64,000 bases of DNA from JANNPJ01 sp035474375 (GCA_035474375.1 DATINJ010000145.1:4387-68386), one strand, 5' to 3'. Positions 8,796 through 18,780 are shown, numbered from the stretch's first letter. Made by a program: numbers and translations. Notes: a model not told the origin generated them from the letters alone.

Positions 8796-9248
8796 TCAGC
8801 GCACGCCGACGTTGAGATACCAATACACCCCAGGTTCTGGCTGCGTCTTCTGATCCTCCTCGGTGAACGGGCCCGAGCCGACGGCGAGCGTGGCGCCCTC
8901 GAACGGACGTTTGATGCCAGTTCCACGCAACCGGTTGGGATCGTTTTCCTCATCAGGAATGCGGGACCAACTAGGGTCGTTCTTAAGCATTTCCGCTACC
9001 GGGTCGTTTTTACCGGTGACGTACACGGTAAACGATGGCGGTCCACCGTCGTCGCACTCGTTCAGCATCGCTTTCGTGATCCGGGTGCCGGCCGGAAGTT
9101 CCGCCTCGACGGTCGCAAGCCCTCGCTTCTGCTGTTTGACTGTTCCGGGACAAGCCTGGAACGAGTCGAAGGGGCCAGCACATCCAGCGCACAGCAGCAC
9201 CACCGCGATGAACCCGGCAAATGCTTTCAAGGTCTTGACGAACGTCAT
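8796..9248 (-). CDS. Putative lipoprotein downstream of RHS gene; candidate immunity protein
   Basis: A 150-aa protein with a basic N-terminus, a hydrophobic stretch (AFAGFIAVVLLCAGC) and a lipobox-like LLCAGC, suggesting export and lipid anchoring at Cys; the residue at -3 is Cys rather than Leu, so the lipobox is imperfect. The mature part is unrecognised and carries further cysteines (FQACPG, NECDDG). The ATG at 9248 is preceded by a purine-rich GGGGGAGAGG. It starts 21 bp after the RHS stop and shares the lower GC of the RHS tip. By position it is the candidate immunity partner, analogous to lipoprotein immunities that act outside the membrane; this is inference. Confidence 0.65.
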   Translation of the reverse strand: MTFVKTLKAFAGFIAVVLLCAGCAGPFDSFQACPGTVKQQKRGLATVEAELPAGTRITKAMLNECDDGGPPSFTVYVTGKNDPVAEMLKNDPSWSRIPDEENDPNRLRGTGIKRPFEGATLAVGSGPFTEEDQKTQPEPGVYWYLNVGVR

Positions 9249-9269
9249 CACGTACTGATGCCTCTCCCC

Positions 9270-9707
9270 CTACTCACCCTTGAGTCTAGTGAAATATCCC
9301 TTATTGTACAGATCGCTTCCGGCATAAAACAGCCAGTGCAGGAAATTGTCCAAGCCATGGGCTCGACCGTACCTATTGCATTCAGCCAGATGATCAAGGG
9401 CCCAGTTGCGGGAGAATATGTTGTTCTGCAGATCACGCCAACTATCAGTACCCACGGAATGGTCTTGACCCGATTCATGAACGTCACCAATTGATTTGGC
9501 GACGTTATATCCGAGCGTGACTACCATCGCGACCTGCCAGATGAAGTGCTGAACGGCATTGGATTTATTGCCGTACGCAATGTTTTTCTGGACCATCGAG
9601 TAAGCCATGATGCTGACGTGGACGATGATCACGCAGCTTTTGGTGCCTAGCGAATTGCAGGCTCGCAGCTCTTTGAGATGGCGGAAGAATTTCTCAACTA
9701 TCGCGGT
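9270..9707 (-). other. Variable C-terminal tip domain of the RHS protein
   Basis: Residues 2006-2150, beginning after the DPQG end of the RHS core. GC is visibly lower (about half) than in the core, with more Lys, Asn, Ile and Phe codons, which is usual for horizontally exchanged toxin tips. Conserved-looking residues are H54, W57, H77-E78, D92 and N95-N96 counted within the tip. Enzymatic activity is not established. Confidence 0.65.
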
Positions 9708-12700
9708 TCCTTGCGGGTCGGCGCTGTTGATCGGGTCGTTGGGGTAGACGTAGGTGTTTTCGTTGCCGCCGGTTACCGGGTCGCGGCTGAGGAACCGTCC
9801 GGTGGTGGGGTTGTACAGGCGCACACCCATCAGGATGAGGCCGCCGATGGCGTCTGTGGAGCGTTGTGCGCTGCCGAGCCAGCCGTAGCGTGGTGTGGTG
9901 CTGTTGTCCGCTCGTGGAGTGCCGTATTCGGTTTGCTCGATGTAGGTGTTGGTGGCGATGGCATTGACGTCGTCGTCAACGGTGGCCACGACGTCGCCGT
10001 GCAGGTTGGTGAGTTGGATCTGCACGGTTCCGGTGGAGTCCTGGACGGCGGCAAGGGTGCCGTCGATTCCGGTGACGTTCCGTTGCCAGCTCCACGTCGA
10101 GCCGGTGTCGGTGCTGGCGGCGATCCAGGCTGGGGAGTCGCCGGGGCCGGAGTAATGGTTGACGATGCGGCGGGTTTCGGTGCCCGAGGTGGTGTCGGTG
10201 GCCTGACGGATGCGGCGGACCGGGTCAAGAGTGAAGGTCTTGGCCCGGGTGGCCTGGGTCTGGGAGGCGACCATGTCGTTGCTGTAGTACCCGGTAGTGA
10301 CGGTCGAGCCGCCACTGGCGTCGGTGCTGGGCACAGTGGTGGTACGGCCGAACTTGTCGTATTCGTATCCGGTGGTGGTGGCGCGGTCGGCAGCGTCGTA
10401 ACTGGAGCTGTCCGTCGTCGATGTGGCGCTCTGGCAGGAGCCGTCGCCGGCCGGCGCGCTGGTGGCCAGGGCGGTGCGATTGCCGTTCTTGGAGAAGGTG
10501 TATCGACGGGTGGTGCACCTACCACCTAGCTGATCCTGAACCTTGATCAGCCGGTTGGCGTTGTCGTATCCGTAATCGGTTTCGCCGATCGGCCCGGTAG
10601 ACCAGACCGCATGGTCGTCACGGTCGAAGCCCTGGTCGTAGAACATCCAGTTGTAACCGCGGTTGGTGTAATGCAGGCTTCGGGCCACCCCGACGTCGTC
10701 GTAGCCGGTGGTTACGTTGATCCCGTTCGGGTAGACCTTTTTGATCATGTTGGTGTCGCTGTCGTATGCGGCGGTGAACGTGGACGGCAGGGAACCCATC
10801 CCGACGTTCATAGCCGTGATCAGACCACGGTGCTCGCTCTTCCCAGCAGCGTCAGTTCCGTCATACGTATACGTGTACGTGCCTTTGCTGTCGTTGAGGG
10901 TGGCAACCTGCCCGTCGATGGTATAGGTCGTCGTTGAAGACGCGCCGTCCGCATCGGTGAAGGAAGTCTGTTCGCCCAGGAGGTTGTACCCCGCGCTCAT
11001 AGTCACTCCGGACGTGCTCCAACTCGTGGCATCACCGGTAGCTGGGTCATATCCGTAGGTGACGTCCGGTAGCGCGGTGCCACCATCGGTGGCCGGAGAG
11101 ACAGTGATCGCGGTCTTGCTCACCCGCCCGGCGCCGTCATAGGTGTTGGCGGTGGTCCGAGTGGTTGTACCCGAGGTCTCCACCGTGCTGGCGACCGCAC
11201 CGGACAGCGCGTACGTGGTCAGCGTGGAGGCGATGGTGGTCCCGGACGGTTGAGCGGCCGGCTCGGATTGGCACACTGCGCCAGCCCACTGCGGTTTGCT
11301 CCGGCAGGCACCGGAGGCTGCAGACGTGCCCGCGGTGTAGTACGAGATGAGCGTGGTTCCGGCGTCAGTACCAGTGGATTCCGGCATCCGGGTTTCGACC
11401 GTCCGCCCCGCTGCGTCGTACCGGGTTTTCCGCACGATGTCGGTGCTACTCGGGCTGGCTCCCATCACCGTGGTGGTGGTGGTCGGTGCGCGCAGCACCC
11501 ACCCCGACGTGTCCCCGGTGGACGACGCCCCGTCGATCGGGTCGTACCCGGTAATCGTCTTGCGGGTATCGTCCGCGACCGTCGGCGAGCCGTCCAGCGG
11601 AACACTGGACGTCGTGCTGGTCGTGACAAGGTGGAACGTGCCGGAGTTGGGGGCACCTACGTCATAGGTGTTGGCGGTCTTGACCCGGACCGAAGCCCAA
11701 GCCCCACTAGCCAGGTGAATCTGATGGGCCGGCATCAGCGTGGTGAGCAGATCGACACCATCCCCGCTGTACTTCGAGATCGTCGCCAGCAGATCCGCCC
11801 GAGCCGCCGAGGAGGACTGGGCCGCCACGTGGGGGTCTGTCAGGTCAGTCGGTGACAGGGCTCGGGCCCGGTTTCCCGCGCTCAGATACCAGACGGCGTT
11901 GTTGCTCGCGTCGTACCGAGTCGCATCCACCTGCCAGGCGCCGGCCCCGTACGAGGCCGTGTTCACGGTCCGACCGGACACGTCCGCGTAGATCAGCGAC
12001 GCGTACGGCCAGTCTGCCGCGCTGGGAGTGTGCACGCCGTTCACGCCATTGACAGAACCGGTGGCCGGAACCCGCGACGCGGGGAACACCGCAGCACCAA
12101 CGTAGGGCAGATCCGCGGTCTGGTTCCAGGTGGCGGTCTGCGCCGACGACAAGTCCAGCGGGGAGCCAGAACCGGAGACGGGAATGTCGTACACCAGCGA
12201 CTGCGTGGCTACACCGTTGACCGGGTCAGGTACTGACACGTCCGCCAGGCGGCCCACCGAGTCGTAGCTCATGCTCCAAGTGGCCCGGCCGGCAGCTGTA
12301 TAGGTCGCCATCCGCCCGTTCGCGTCATACGTGTACCGGGTTTTCAACGCCGGGCTGACCCGGGGATCCCACTCGGCACGCAGATGTCCGGTCGAGTCAT
12401 ACAGGTACCCACCGATCGCGACGGTGACCATCGCTGACGTCGCCGGGTCATACGCGGTATAGGTAATGACTTTGACCCGACCGGTGACGTCGCCCCAGGC
12501 TGCCTCGCCGGTCCCGGTCGCAGTGGTCGACGTGGCATAGGTCAGGTTCAGCGCCCGGCAGCCGGCGACCATGCTGGCACAGGTCACACCGGCCGGAACG
12601 GGTGCGAGAATCTTGGTAACCCGCCCGGCGCTGTCTCGACTGTAAGCGGACTCATTTTCCTTGCCGACTCCGTCGACCCACTTCGGCAGGTAGACACCGC

Positions 12701-15700
12701 TGCTCCCAGCCTGGGCCAGGAACGTTGTGACGTCACCGGCGGCTGACGTGAGCTGCCAGCCGGTGTACACCGTGTTGTCATTTGAGTCGGCGGGGTTGGA
12801 GATGGTCGTGGACTTCTTCAGCGTGGACCCGTCATCGCTGTCGCCAGTACCGGCGAAGACGCCGCCATTCGCGGAATACGTGAACTCGGTGCCGGTCGCA
12901 TCCCGCAGCGTCACATACCCGTTGGCAGAACTGTCCGTCAGTGTCAGATCCCCGGAACCGTCACCGGAACCGAAATCAGCAATCCGCCAACCTGGCCCGA
13001 ACACCCCGTCAGGCCCGTTCGAAGCTGGAGCCGGCGTCAAAGAACTGTGATCCCGGGCGATCGACAGGCCACCGATCGATATGTCCGGCACCGTTAGATC
13101 GAAATTGCCAGTCACCAAGGACACGACCCCGGGCCCGAATGGTGAGGTCGCGGAACTACCCGCGAAATCGGTCTTGGCGAGGATGAATGTCGTTTCGACA
13201 GAGCACCATTGGTTTGCTCCGGCCTGGGTGAAGCAGGCCCGGACCTGGATCGCCCCGTTGGTGCCACCAGCCGCAGCGATGGTCGCGGCGGCGTTCCAGT
13301 TCAGCTGGCTGTAGTTGGCCACCGAACCGCTGACGGTGCCGGGCCGCGGCCACCCGGTGATCGCGGTGGTGGATCCGGCCGGGGTGACGTTCGCGGGGGG
13401 CACGGTGATCCACGACAGGGACGCGTCGGTGCCAGGCCGGTAGGAGTAGGTCACCTGGGTGCGCGCCGAACTCGATTGCGCGGTCAGGCCGACCGCTTTC
13501 TGCGTGGTGTCGTACGCGACCGGGGTCAGAACCCCACCGTTGCCGACCCCGAAGGTGTACGTCGTGGTGGTGGTGGAGGTGTTGAGCGCGACATCGCGGG
13601 ACTTGGCGTAGAGGACGTGCCGACCTTCCCCCGGACTGATCGAAACCGTCAGCGGGGCACCGGAATTGCTGGAGTCGTTCAGGAAGGTTTCCGGACTCGG
13701 GTTGTCCAGGCCCCACCAGTACCCGGACCCGCCACCGCTGGTGGTGTCCAGGGTGCAGGTCGAGGACGCCGAACTATTCGTCCAGGCATTCGCCGGGTAA
13801 GTGGTGCAGGCGATCGTCGGCGCGACCGGCGGGCTGTTGTCGACCGTGAAGTACGTGTAGTCCGACCAGGGGCCGGTGTCGGTGCCGCCAGATCCATCGA
13901 TGACTCCACCGCGGACCCGGTACCGGTAGTGCTTGCCCGTTGTCAGCGGGGTATCCACGCTGACGCTGGCCAGCGAGTTCGGGGTTGCCGCCGATCCTTC
14001 ACCGAACCAGAACTCTCCGTTCCCATCACCCGGGTAGTTCGGGTCGTAGGAGATCTGCCCCTGCACGGATACGTTCGCGCCGTCGGTGTTGCCGATCTTG
14101 GCCTGCAGGTTCGGCGTCAACGACGTCACATACGTGGTCCCGTTCGACCCCGTCACCTGTGGAGAGGCCGTAACCTCGCGCGGGTCCCACGGGTAGGAGT
14201 TGTAGGTCACCGACAGGGTCGGCACCCGGGCCGGGTCGCTGCACACGCCGGTCGTTCCCACATCCAGGGAACAGAAGGACTTCCGCCCGTCCGGGCCGTT
14301 CGTGTCAGCGAAGATCATGAACCCGTAGTTCGGCAGGTCGTCCCACGCCCACGCCCGCACCGCGGACGTCATGTCAAAGGACTCGCCCGTAGCCGGGCAG
14401 GACGCGTCGAAACCGTGCGAGAACTGCCGCCACAGCTGCTTATCGTCATCGACCATGCCCGGCGACGTGTCGTAGGTCACGGTCGCCGGGTTCCAGTCCT
14501 CCGATATCGGGTAGACCCCGACCCAGTTCTCCGTGCACGACCCGCTGTACGAGTTGAACAGATTCAACGACGCACTCGTCACGTGGTTCCACTTGTACTG
14601 CTCGTCATCGAACTTGATCAGCGCCGATGAGTTCTGTGACGAACTCGTCCACAGACCCGCGTTGAGATGGTCCTCGGCACCATGCACCGCGTTGTCACCG
14701 TTACGCACCCAGCTGTCCCCGATCGCGTCCACCGCGGAGATCACCGGGTCGATCGTCACCGGGAACACCGTCTTCGGGTCGCTCAGGAAGTCCTGGTCCG
14801 GGGTCAGCGTCAGCCCCGCGTCCACCCCGGCCTCCGGGTCCTGCACCAGCTTCTGCGGCAACTCCGTGACCTGGGTGTGCTCACCGGTCTTGGCATCCGT
14901 GGCCGCCGAGTACATCACCGGGGCCTGGATGGCGAACACCTCGTCACCGGCCTTGACCTTGGCCTCGCCCTTCCCGGTGGTCTCGGTCGCCTCGAAGGTG
15001 ACCCCGCCACCCTTCACCTTGACCGCGTCCGCACCATCCAGACTCAACGGCAGCTCCACCGGGTCGACCGTCTCCCCCGCCGCCGGCCGGTCCTTGATCA
15101 CCACAGACTGCTCGAAGCCATCCGGGCGAGCGGTCAGCACCAGATCCCGGGTCGCATCCAGCGCGTACGTGGCAGTCGCCCCGGCGATCACCGGTTTCGG
15201 CAGCGCGCCGTCCCAGCCCATCGACAGGCTCCGCCCGCGACGGGTGAACAGCACCGCCGGGCCATCCCCACCCGCGCTGAACGTCACCGGCCTCGGCGAG
15301 GACTTCGGCTTCCACCCAGACTTACCGGCCACCAGCGTCAGATCGATCGACGTCCACGAACCGTCCGCCCGCTCCACCCGCACCGGAGCCGGATTGCTGT
15401 CAGTGCGCAACTGCCCATTCGGCAACGCCCACGTGGTCGAGGACTCCGTCCGCGACCCGACCACCTCAACCGCACGATTCTGGGTCTTCGCCGCGATCCG
15501 CGCCGACACCCGGTCATCCTTCGCCACCACGGGGGCCGGCTTAGCCGCCGCGCGCGCTGCCGAGAGCCCTGCGACCTGCGGCGACGCCTGCGCGGGCACA
15601 GCCAGGCTGACACCCAACCCGAGGACCGCGATCACCGCGGCCACTCCCACCGTCCTGGCCGGTACCACCACGCGGGAGCGGGCACCACAAATCGGACGAG

Positions 15701-15722
15701 ACCAGAAGCCACGCATGAGCAT
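9270..15722 (-). CDS. Secreted RHS/YD-repeat protein with C-terminal toxin-like tip
   Basis: A giant 2150-aa protein. Residues 1-47 form a signal peptide (VGVAAVIAVLGLGVSLAVPA, then AQASPQ). A beta-rich region follows, with a DNRLRE-like segment from about 325 to 510 (SWVRNGDNAVHGAEDHLNAG). Many YD repeats (TYDANGRM, YDGAGRVSK, GYEYDKFGRT, GYDNANRLIK) fill about 1050-1960, and the RHS core signature YNPTTGRFLSRDPVTGG to NDPINSADPQG ends near 2005. The last 145 residues (DNA 9270-9707) differ in composition. They hold NAVQHFIWQ, GDVHESG and DLQNN, a His/Asp/Asn arrangement reminiscent of DUF6973-like tips of polymorphic toxins. RHS shells encapsulate and deliver such tips. ATG at 15722 or 15716. 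Confidence 0.92.
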   Translation of the reverse strand: MLMRGFWSRPICGARSRVVVPARTVGVAAVIAVLGLGVSLAVPAQASPQVAGLSAARAAAKPAPVVAKDDRVSARIAAKTQNRAVEVVGSRTESSTTWALPNGQLRTDSNPAPVRVERADGSWTSIDLTLVAGKSGWKPKSSPRPVTFSAGGDGPAVLFTRRGRSLSMGWDGALPKPVIAGATATYALDATRDLVLTARPDGFEQSVVIKDRPAAGETVDPVELPLSLDGADAVKVKGGGVTFEATETTGKGEAKVKAGDEVFAIQAPVMYSAATDAKTGEHTQVTELPQKLVQDPEAGVDAGLTLTPDQDFLSDPKTVFPVTIDPVISAVDAIGDSWVRNGDNAVHGAEDHLNAGLWTSSSQNSSALIKFDDEQYKWNHVTSASLNLFNSYSGSCTENWVGVYPISEDWNPATVTYDTSPGMVDDDKQLWRQFSHGFDASCPATGESFDMTSAVRAWAWDDLPNYGFMIFADTNGPDGRKSFCSLDVGTTGVCSDPARVPTLSVTYNSYPWDPREVTASPQVTGSNGTTYVTSLTPNLQAKIGNTDGANVSVQGQISYDPNYPGDGNGEFWFGEGSAATPNSLASVSVDTPLTTGKHYRYRVRGGVIDGSGGTDTGPWSDYTYFTVDNSPPVAPTIACTTYPANAWTNSSASSTCTLDTTSGGGSGYWWGLDNPSPETFLNDSSNSGAPLTVSISPGEGRHVLYAKSRDVALNTSTTTTTYTFGVGNGGVLTPVAYDTTQKAVGLTAQSSSARTQVTYSYRPGTDASLSWITVPPANVTPAGSTTAITGWPRPGTVSGSVANYSQLNWNAAATIAAAGGTNGAIQVRACFTQAGANQWCSVETTFILAKTDFAGSSATSPFGPGVVSLVTGNFDLTVPDISIGGLSIARDHSSLTPAPASNGPDGVFGPGWRIADFGSGDGSGDLTLTDSSANGYVTLRDATGTEFTYSANGGVFAGTGDSDDGSTLKKSTTISNPADSNDNTVYTGWQLTSAAGDVTTFLAQAGSSGVYLPKWVDGVGKENESAYSRDSAGRVTKILAPVPAGVTCASMVAGCRALNLTYATSTTATGTGEAAWGDVTGRVKVITYTAYDPATSAMVTVAIGGYLYDSTGHLRAEWDPRVSPALKTRYTYDANGRMATYTAAGRATWSMSYDSVGRLADVSVPDPVNGVATQSLVYDIPVSGSGSPLDLSSAQTATWNQTADLPYVGAAVFPASRVPATGSVNGVNGVHTPSAADWPYASLIYADVSGRTVNTASYGAGAWQVDATRYDASNNAVWYLSAGNRARALSPTDLTDPHVAAQSSSAARADLLATISKYSGDGVDLLTTLMPAHQIHLASGAWASVRVKTANTYDVGAPNSGTFHLVTTSTTSSVPLDGSPTVADDTRKTITGYDPIDGASSTGDTSGWVLRAPTTTTTVMGASPSSTDIVRKTRYDAAGRTVETRMPESTGTDAGTTLISYYTAGTSAASGACRSKPQWAGAVCQSEPAAQPSGTTIASTLTTYALSGAVASTVETSGTTTRTTANTYDGAGRVSKTAITVSPATDGGTALPDVTYGYDPATGDATSWSTSGVTMSAGYNLLGEQTSFTDADGASSTTTYTIDGQVATLNDSKGTYTYTYDGTDAAGKSEHRGLITAMNVGMGSLPSTFTAAYDSDTNMIKKVYPNGINVTTGYDDVGVARSLHYTNRGYNWMFYDQGFDRDDHAVWSTGPIGETDYGYDNANRLIKVQDQLGGRCTTRRYTFSKNGNRTALATSAPAGDGSCQSATSTTDSSSYDAADRATTTGYEYDKFGRTTTVPSTDASGGSTVTTGYYSNDMVASQTQATRAKTFTLDPVRRIRQATDTTSGTETRRIVNHYSGPGDSPAWIAASTDTGSTWSWQRNVTGIDGTLAAVQDSTGTVQIQLTNLHGDVVATVDDDVNAIATNTYIEQTEYGTPRADNSTTPRYGWLGSAQRSTDAIGGLILMGVRLYNPTTGRFLSRDPVTGGNENTYVYPNDPINSADPQGTAIVEKFFRHLKELRACNSLGTKSCVIIVHVSIMAYSMVQKNIAYGNKSNAVQHFIWQVAMVVTLGYNVAKSIGDVHESGQDHSVGTDSWRDLQNNIFSRNWALDHLAECNRYGRAHGLDNFLHWLFYAGSDLYNKGYFTRLKGE

Positions 15723-16130
15723 TCGCCAATCGACAGCAGGAGAGCTGTCGACCGAGCGATCAACAGGGGCGTCAGTAACTCACAAGCAATCCCTAAGCCA
15801 CAAGCCTTCCCTTATGCGACATCATTCGATATACGGACAAGATGGATTTTTCAACTACCATGAGTGTCGGCCAGTCACCGAGCGCCCACCGATCGGGCGG
15901 GCGGGCCAGTGGCCCGTGGGAGTGAAGTCGACAGTGAATCGTCCGCGGCCGACCCCCTGCCAAAGAATCAACGGTAAGGTGACCACCCCGGCTCACCTGA
16001 GCCGAACCGCTCCGAAAGGTCGTACCGGGCAACGAAGCTCGATCGATGCTCTGGTCAGGCAGACCCGCCCGCAATTGGCGTTTCGCCGTTCTGACCAGCG
16101 CCGCAGCCCCATCCCTCGAGCCGATCATGG
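15723..16130. other. Divergent intergenic region between RHS and acyltransferase genes
   Basis: 408 bp between two divergent genes. The part next to the RHS start (about 15780-15865) is AT-richer than its surroundings and is the likely place of the RHS promoter, but I cannot place -10/-35 boxes with confidence. A small inverted repeat, CGGCTCA-CC-TGAGCCG, lies at 15989-16004 and could be an operator. No gene is seen. Confidence 0.5.
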
Positions 16131-17342
16131 ATGATCCGCTCCGTACGAAAGACACGGATGTCCAGAAGACCGGCTTTGGATGGACTGCGCGGCCTAGCTG
16201 TGCTAGCGGTGATGATGTTCCACACCTCACCCGCGGCACACGGCGGCTTCATGGGCGTGGACATCTTCTTCGTCATCAGCGGTTACCTGATCACCACCCT
16301 GCTCCTGCTGGAATGGGCCCGGACCGGCGGTGTCGATCTACGGTCCTTCTACATCCGCCGGAGCCTGCGCCTCGCGCCGGCGCTGCTCTTCATGCTGCTG
16401 CTGGCCACGCCATTGATCATCTTTGGAATCTCCGAAGAGATGCACATGCCGATGGCTGCGGCCGTCGCGAGCGTCCTGTTCTATGTCGCCAACTGGGCGA
16501 GCGTTGCCGTCAACGACGGTCTCGGCCCGCTGACGCACACCTGGTCGCTGGCAATCGAGGAGCAGTTCTACCTGATCTGGCCGCTGGTACTGATCGCGAT
16601 CCTGGCCCGCCGGCGGCGCCCCCCGGTGATCAGCCTGGCCGTGCTGATCGTCATCGTGGTTGTCGCACGGTGGATCTGCTGGGACCTCACCCACGGCGCC
16701 TGGCTCTACTACGCAACCACGTCGCACAGCGATGGACTGCTGATCGGCGCGCTGCTCGCCATCGTGCTGCAGAAAGCCCAAGCCTCGGCGCCGGTTTCAC
16801 CGACCAGCCCAGAAACCGCGCCGATTCGCCTCCGGGAACCGAGTTTTCAGGCGCTCCTCGCCCCGGCTGCCACCCCGGCTGGCGCCCCGGTCACTACCTC
16901 GGCGTCCTCGATCTGGCCCTCCTCGACAGTGGCCGCCTGGTTCGGGATGGCCGGAATCGCCGCCCTGATGGCAACCCTGCACATCGACAGCAACGCCACT
17001 TTCCAATACGGCCTGCCATTGATCGCCCTGTTCACCGCGCTGGTCGTCTGGCACCTGGCGACCGAGACCAGCGGGTTGCTGATCTGGCTGCTCTCGTTGC
17101 GACCGCTGACCATCGTCGGCACCGTGTCGTACGGGCTCTACCTGTACCACTTTCCGGTGTTCCACTTCATCCAGAAGCAGGGTTACTCGCACCCGGTGCA
17201 GCACGCCCTGGAGCTGTCGATCAGCGCTGCCGTGACCGCGTTCTCCTGGTTCGTCGTGGAGAAGCCCGCACTTCGACTCAAAGACCGCTTCATCCAACGA
17301 GGTTCGCCCGAAGCGCCGGTAATTCCCTCACTGGCAAAGTAA
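16131..17342 (+). CDS. Acyltransferase 3 family membrane protein (OafA/YrhL-like)
   Basis: A 403-aa integral membrane O-acyltransferase. It begins with the family hallmark RRPALDGLRGLAVLAVMMFH, containing the proposed catalytic His, then GFMGVDIFFVISGYLIT and RSFYIRRSLRLAPA, and carries about 10 membrane helices (EEQFYLIWPLVLI, GTVSYGLYLYHFPVF). Such enzymes acetylate or otherwise acylate exported polysaccharide or cell-wall sugars using cytoplasmic acyl-CoA. It opens the polysaccharide region, so modification of that polymer is a sensible guess. The ATG at 16158 fits the usual family N-terminus as well as 16131. Confidence 0.9.
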   Translation: MIRSVRKTRMSRRPALDGLRGLAVLAVMMFHTSPAAHGGFMGVDIFFVISGYLITTLLLLEWARTGGVDLRSFYIRRSLRLAPALLFMLLLATPLIIFGISEEMHMPMAAAVASVLFYVANWASVAVNDGLGPLTHTWSLAIEEQFYLIWPLVLIAILARRRRPPVISLAVLIVIVVVARWICWDLTHGAWLYYATTSHSDGLLIGALLAIVLQKAQASAPVSPTSPETAPIRLREPSFQALLAPAATPAGAPVTTSASSIWPSSTVAAWFGMAGIAALMATLHIDSNATFQYGLPLIALFTALVVWHLATETSGLLIWLLSLRPLTIVGTVSYGLYLYHFPVFHFIQKQGYSHPVQHALELSISAAVTAFSWFVVEKPALRLKDRFIQRGSPEAPVIPSLAK

Positions 17343-17367
17343 CTCGGAATTCGGGCAGAATGTACTG

Positions 17368-18528
17368 ATGCGAGTCGCAGTGATCGCCGGAGGAGATCCG
17401 GGGCATGTCTTTCCGGCCGCCGGCCTGACGGTAGCGCTCGGCATGCGTGGGCATCAGGCCCTGCTCTGCACCGGCAAATCCTGGCTGCCGGCGCTCAACC
17501 GGGACGGCGTCCCGGCGATCGCGATGCCGCCCACCGAGCCGAATCCCGAGCGCGACGGCTTCCTCCGGCTTCGGCAGACCGCGCTCCAGCTGGCGCCGCA
17601 GATCGCCGAGCGACTGACGGCGTTCGCCCCCGAACTGGTGGTGTCGGATGTGATGACACTGGCCGGCGGGCTGACCGCCGGGCTTCTCGACGTCCCCTGG
17701 GTGCAGCTGATTCCGCATCCCGTGATGGATCCGTCCCGCTATCTACCGCCGTCCAGCTCCGGTCTGGCGCCCGCCCGGACCGCACTTGGCCGGCTGCGGG
17801 ACGAGCGGCTGTACCGGATCGTTTCGGCGTACTGGCGGCTCGGTGACGATGCCCGTGAGCGCGACCACGAGCGGCTGGGTCTGCCGCGGACCAGCGCGGC
17901 GCCGCGAGCGCGACTGTTCGCCTCGCTGCCGGTGCTGGAGGCTTCGCGGCCGGACTGGCCGCGCGACAGCTACCTGGTCGGCCCCCTGGAGTGGGATCCG
18001 ACCGACACCGTACTCACCCCGCCACCGGGCGACGGGCCGCTGGTCCTGCTCTCCGCCACCACGGTGGAGGGGGCGGCGAACGGGCTCACCGAGGCGACCC
18101 TCGCCGGGCTGGCCGGTAGCGGCGTTCGGGTCGCCTGGACCGTGTTCAGCCCGCCGGCGACCGCGCTTCCGGCCTGGGTCGCTGCCGGGCCGGGCCGGCA
18201 GGAACCGTTGATCGAGCAGGCCGCCGCGGTGATCTGCGGCGGTGGGCATGGGATTCTGGCGAAGGCACTGAGCCGGGGGCGTCCGGTGGTGACCGTCCCC
18301 GACGGTGGAGAGCAGCGGGAGAACGCCGACCGGGTGCGCCGCGCCGGGCTTGGGGTCGAGATCCTGCCGAAACGGCTGACCCCCAAGCGGCTGGCCCACG
18401 CCGTCCACCAGGTGCTGTTCGATCCCCAGTTCGCGCGAGCGGCCGAAACCTGCCGACCGGGGCCGAATGAGCGCAGTAGCGGGGACCGTGCGGTGGACGT
18501 CGTGGAGGCTCTTTTCTTGACCTCCTGA
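17368..18528 (+). CDS. Glycosyltransferase, GT1/GT28 (MGT/UGT-like)
   Basis: A 386-aa GT-B glycosyltransferase starting 26 bp after the acyltransferase stop. The N-terminal acceptor domain opens with VAVIAGGDPGHVFPAAGL, the glycine-histidine loop of UGT/MurG-type enzymes. The C-terminal nucleotide-sugar domain has CGGGHGILAKALSRGRPVV and a following DGGEQRENADRV, the donor-binding signature. It probably glycosylates a lipid or small acceptor at the inner membrane; donor and acceptor are unknown. Same-strand proximity suggests an operon with the acyltransferase. Confidence 0.82.
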   Translation: MRVAVIAGGDPGHVFPAAGLTVALGMRGHQALLCTGKSWLPALNRDGVPAIAMPPTEPNPERDGFLRLRQTALQLAPQIAERLTAFAPELVVSDVMTLAGGLTAGLLDVPWVQLIPHPVMDPSRYLPPSSSGLAPARTALGRLRDERLYRIVSAYWRLGDDARERDHERLGLPRTSAAPRARLFASLPVLEASRPDWPRDSYLVGPLEWDPTDTVLTPPPGDGPLVLLSATTVEGAANGLTEATLAGLAGSGVRVAWTVFSPPATALPAWVAAGPGRQEPLIEQAAAVICGGGHGILAKALSRGRPVVTVPDGGEQRENADRVRRAGLGVEILPKRLTPKRLAHAVHQVLFDPQFARAAETCRPGPNERSSGDRAVDVVEALFLTS

Positions 18529-18780
18529 TCCCTCGAACGGCTGCGGTAGCGAACAGTTGACCGCATCGAATGTCGGATGACGTCGAATTGCAACCGGCGG
18601 GTAACTGGAAGCCGCCCCGCGAGCAACTACACGCACTAGTCTTGCGCGACCAAGACCGACCAAGACCCAAAACCACGACCAAAGACAGAGACCAGGCAGC
18701 GGCACGGATTCCGATGCGCTGGTCCGACATCCAGAGCCGGGGAGATCCCCCGAGCCACGGAGAAACCATGGAGGCCCGCG
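18529..18780. other. Spacer with strand-asymmetric A/C-rich stretch
   Basis: 252 bp between two same-strand glycosyltransferase genes. Around 18649-18696 the plus strand is strongly purine/C-biased with irregular CCAAGAC- and ACCA-like words and almost no T. No ORF is convincing. The end carries the GGAGG site (18770-18774) for the next gene. Confidence 0.4.

Noticed and set aside
9678..10529. Long plus-strand ORF opposite the RHS gene
   Set aside because: It is a Gly/Val-rich shadow of the RHS YD-repeat region in a different frame; codon bias and repeat structure support only the minus-strand gene.
14533..16134. Long plus-strand ORF covering the RHS N-terminus and the intergenic gap
   Set aside because: Composition is Ser/Thr/Pro-rich shadow of the RHS gene and runs through non-coding sequence; no family resemblance.
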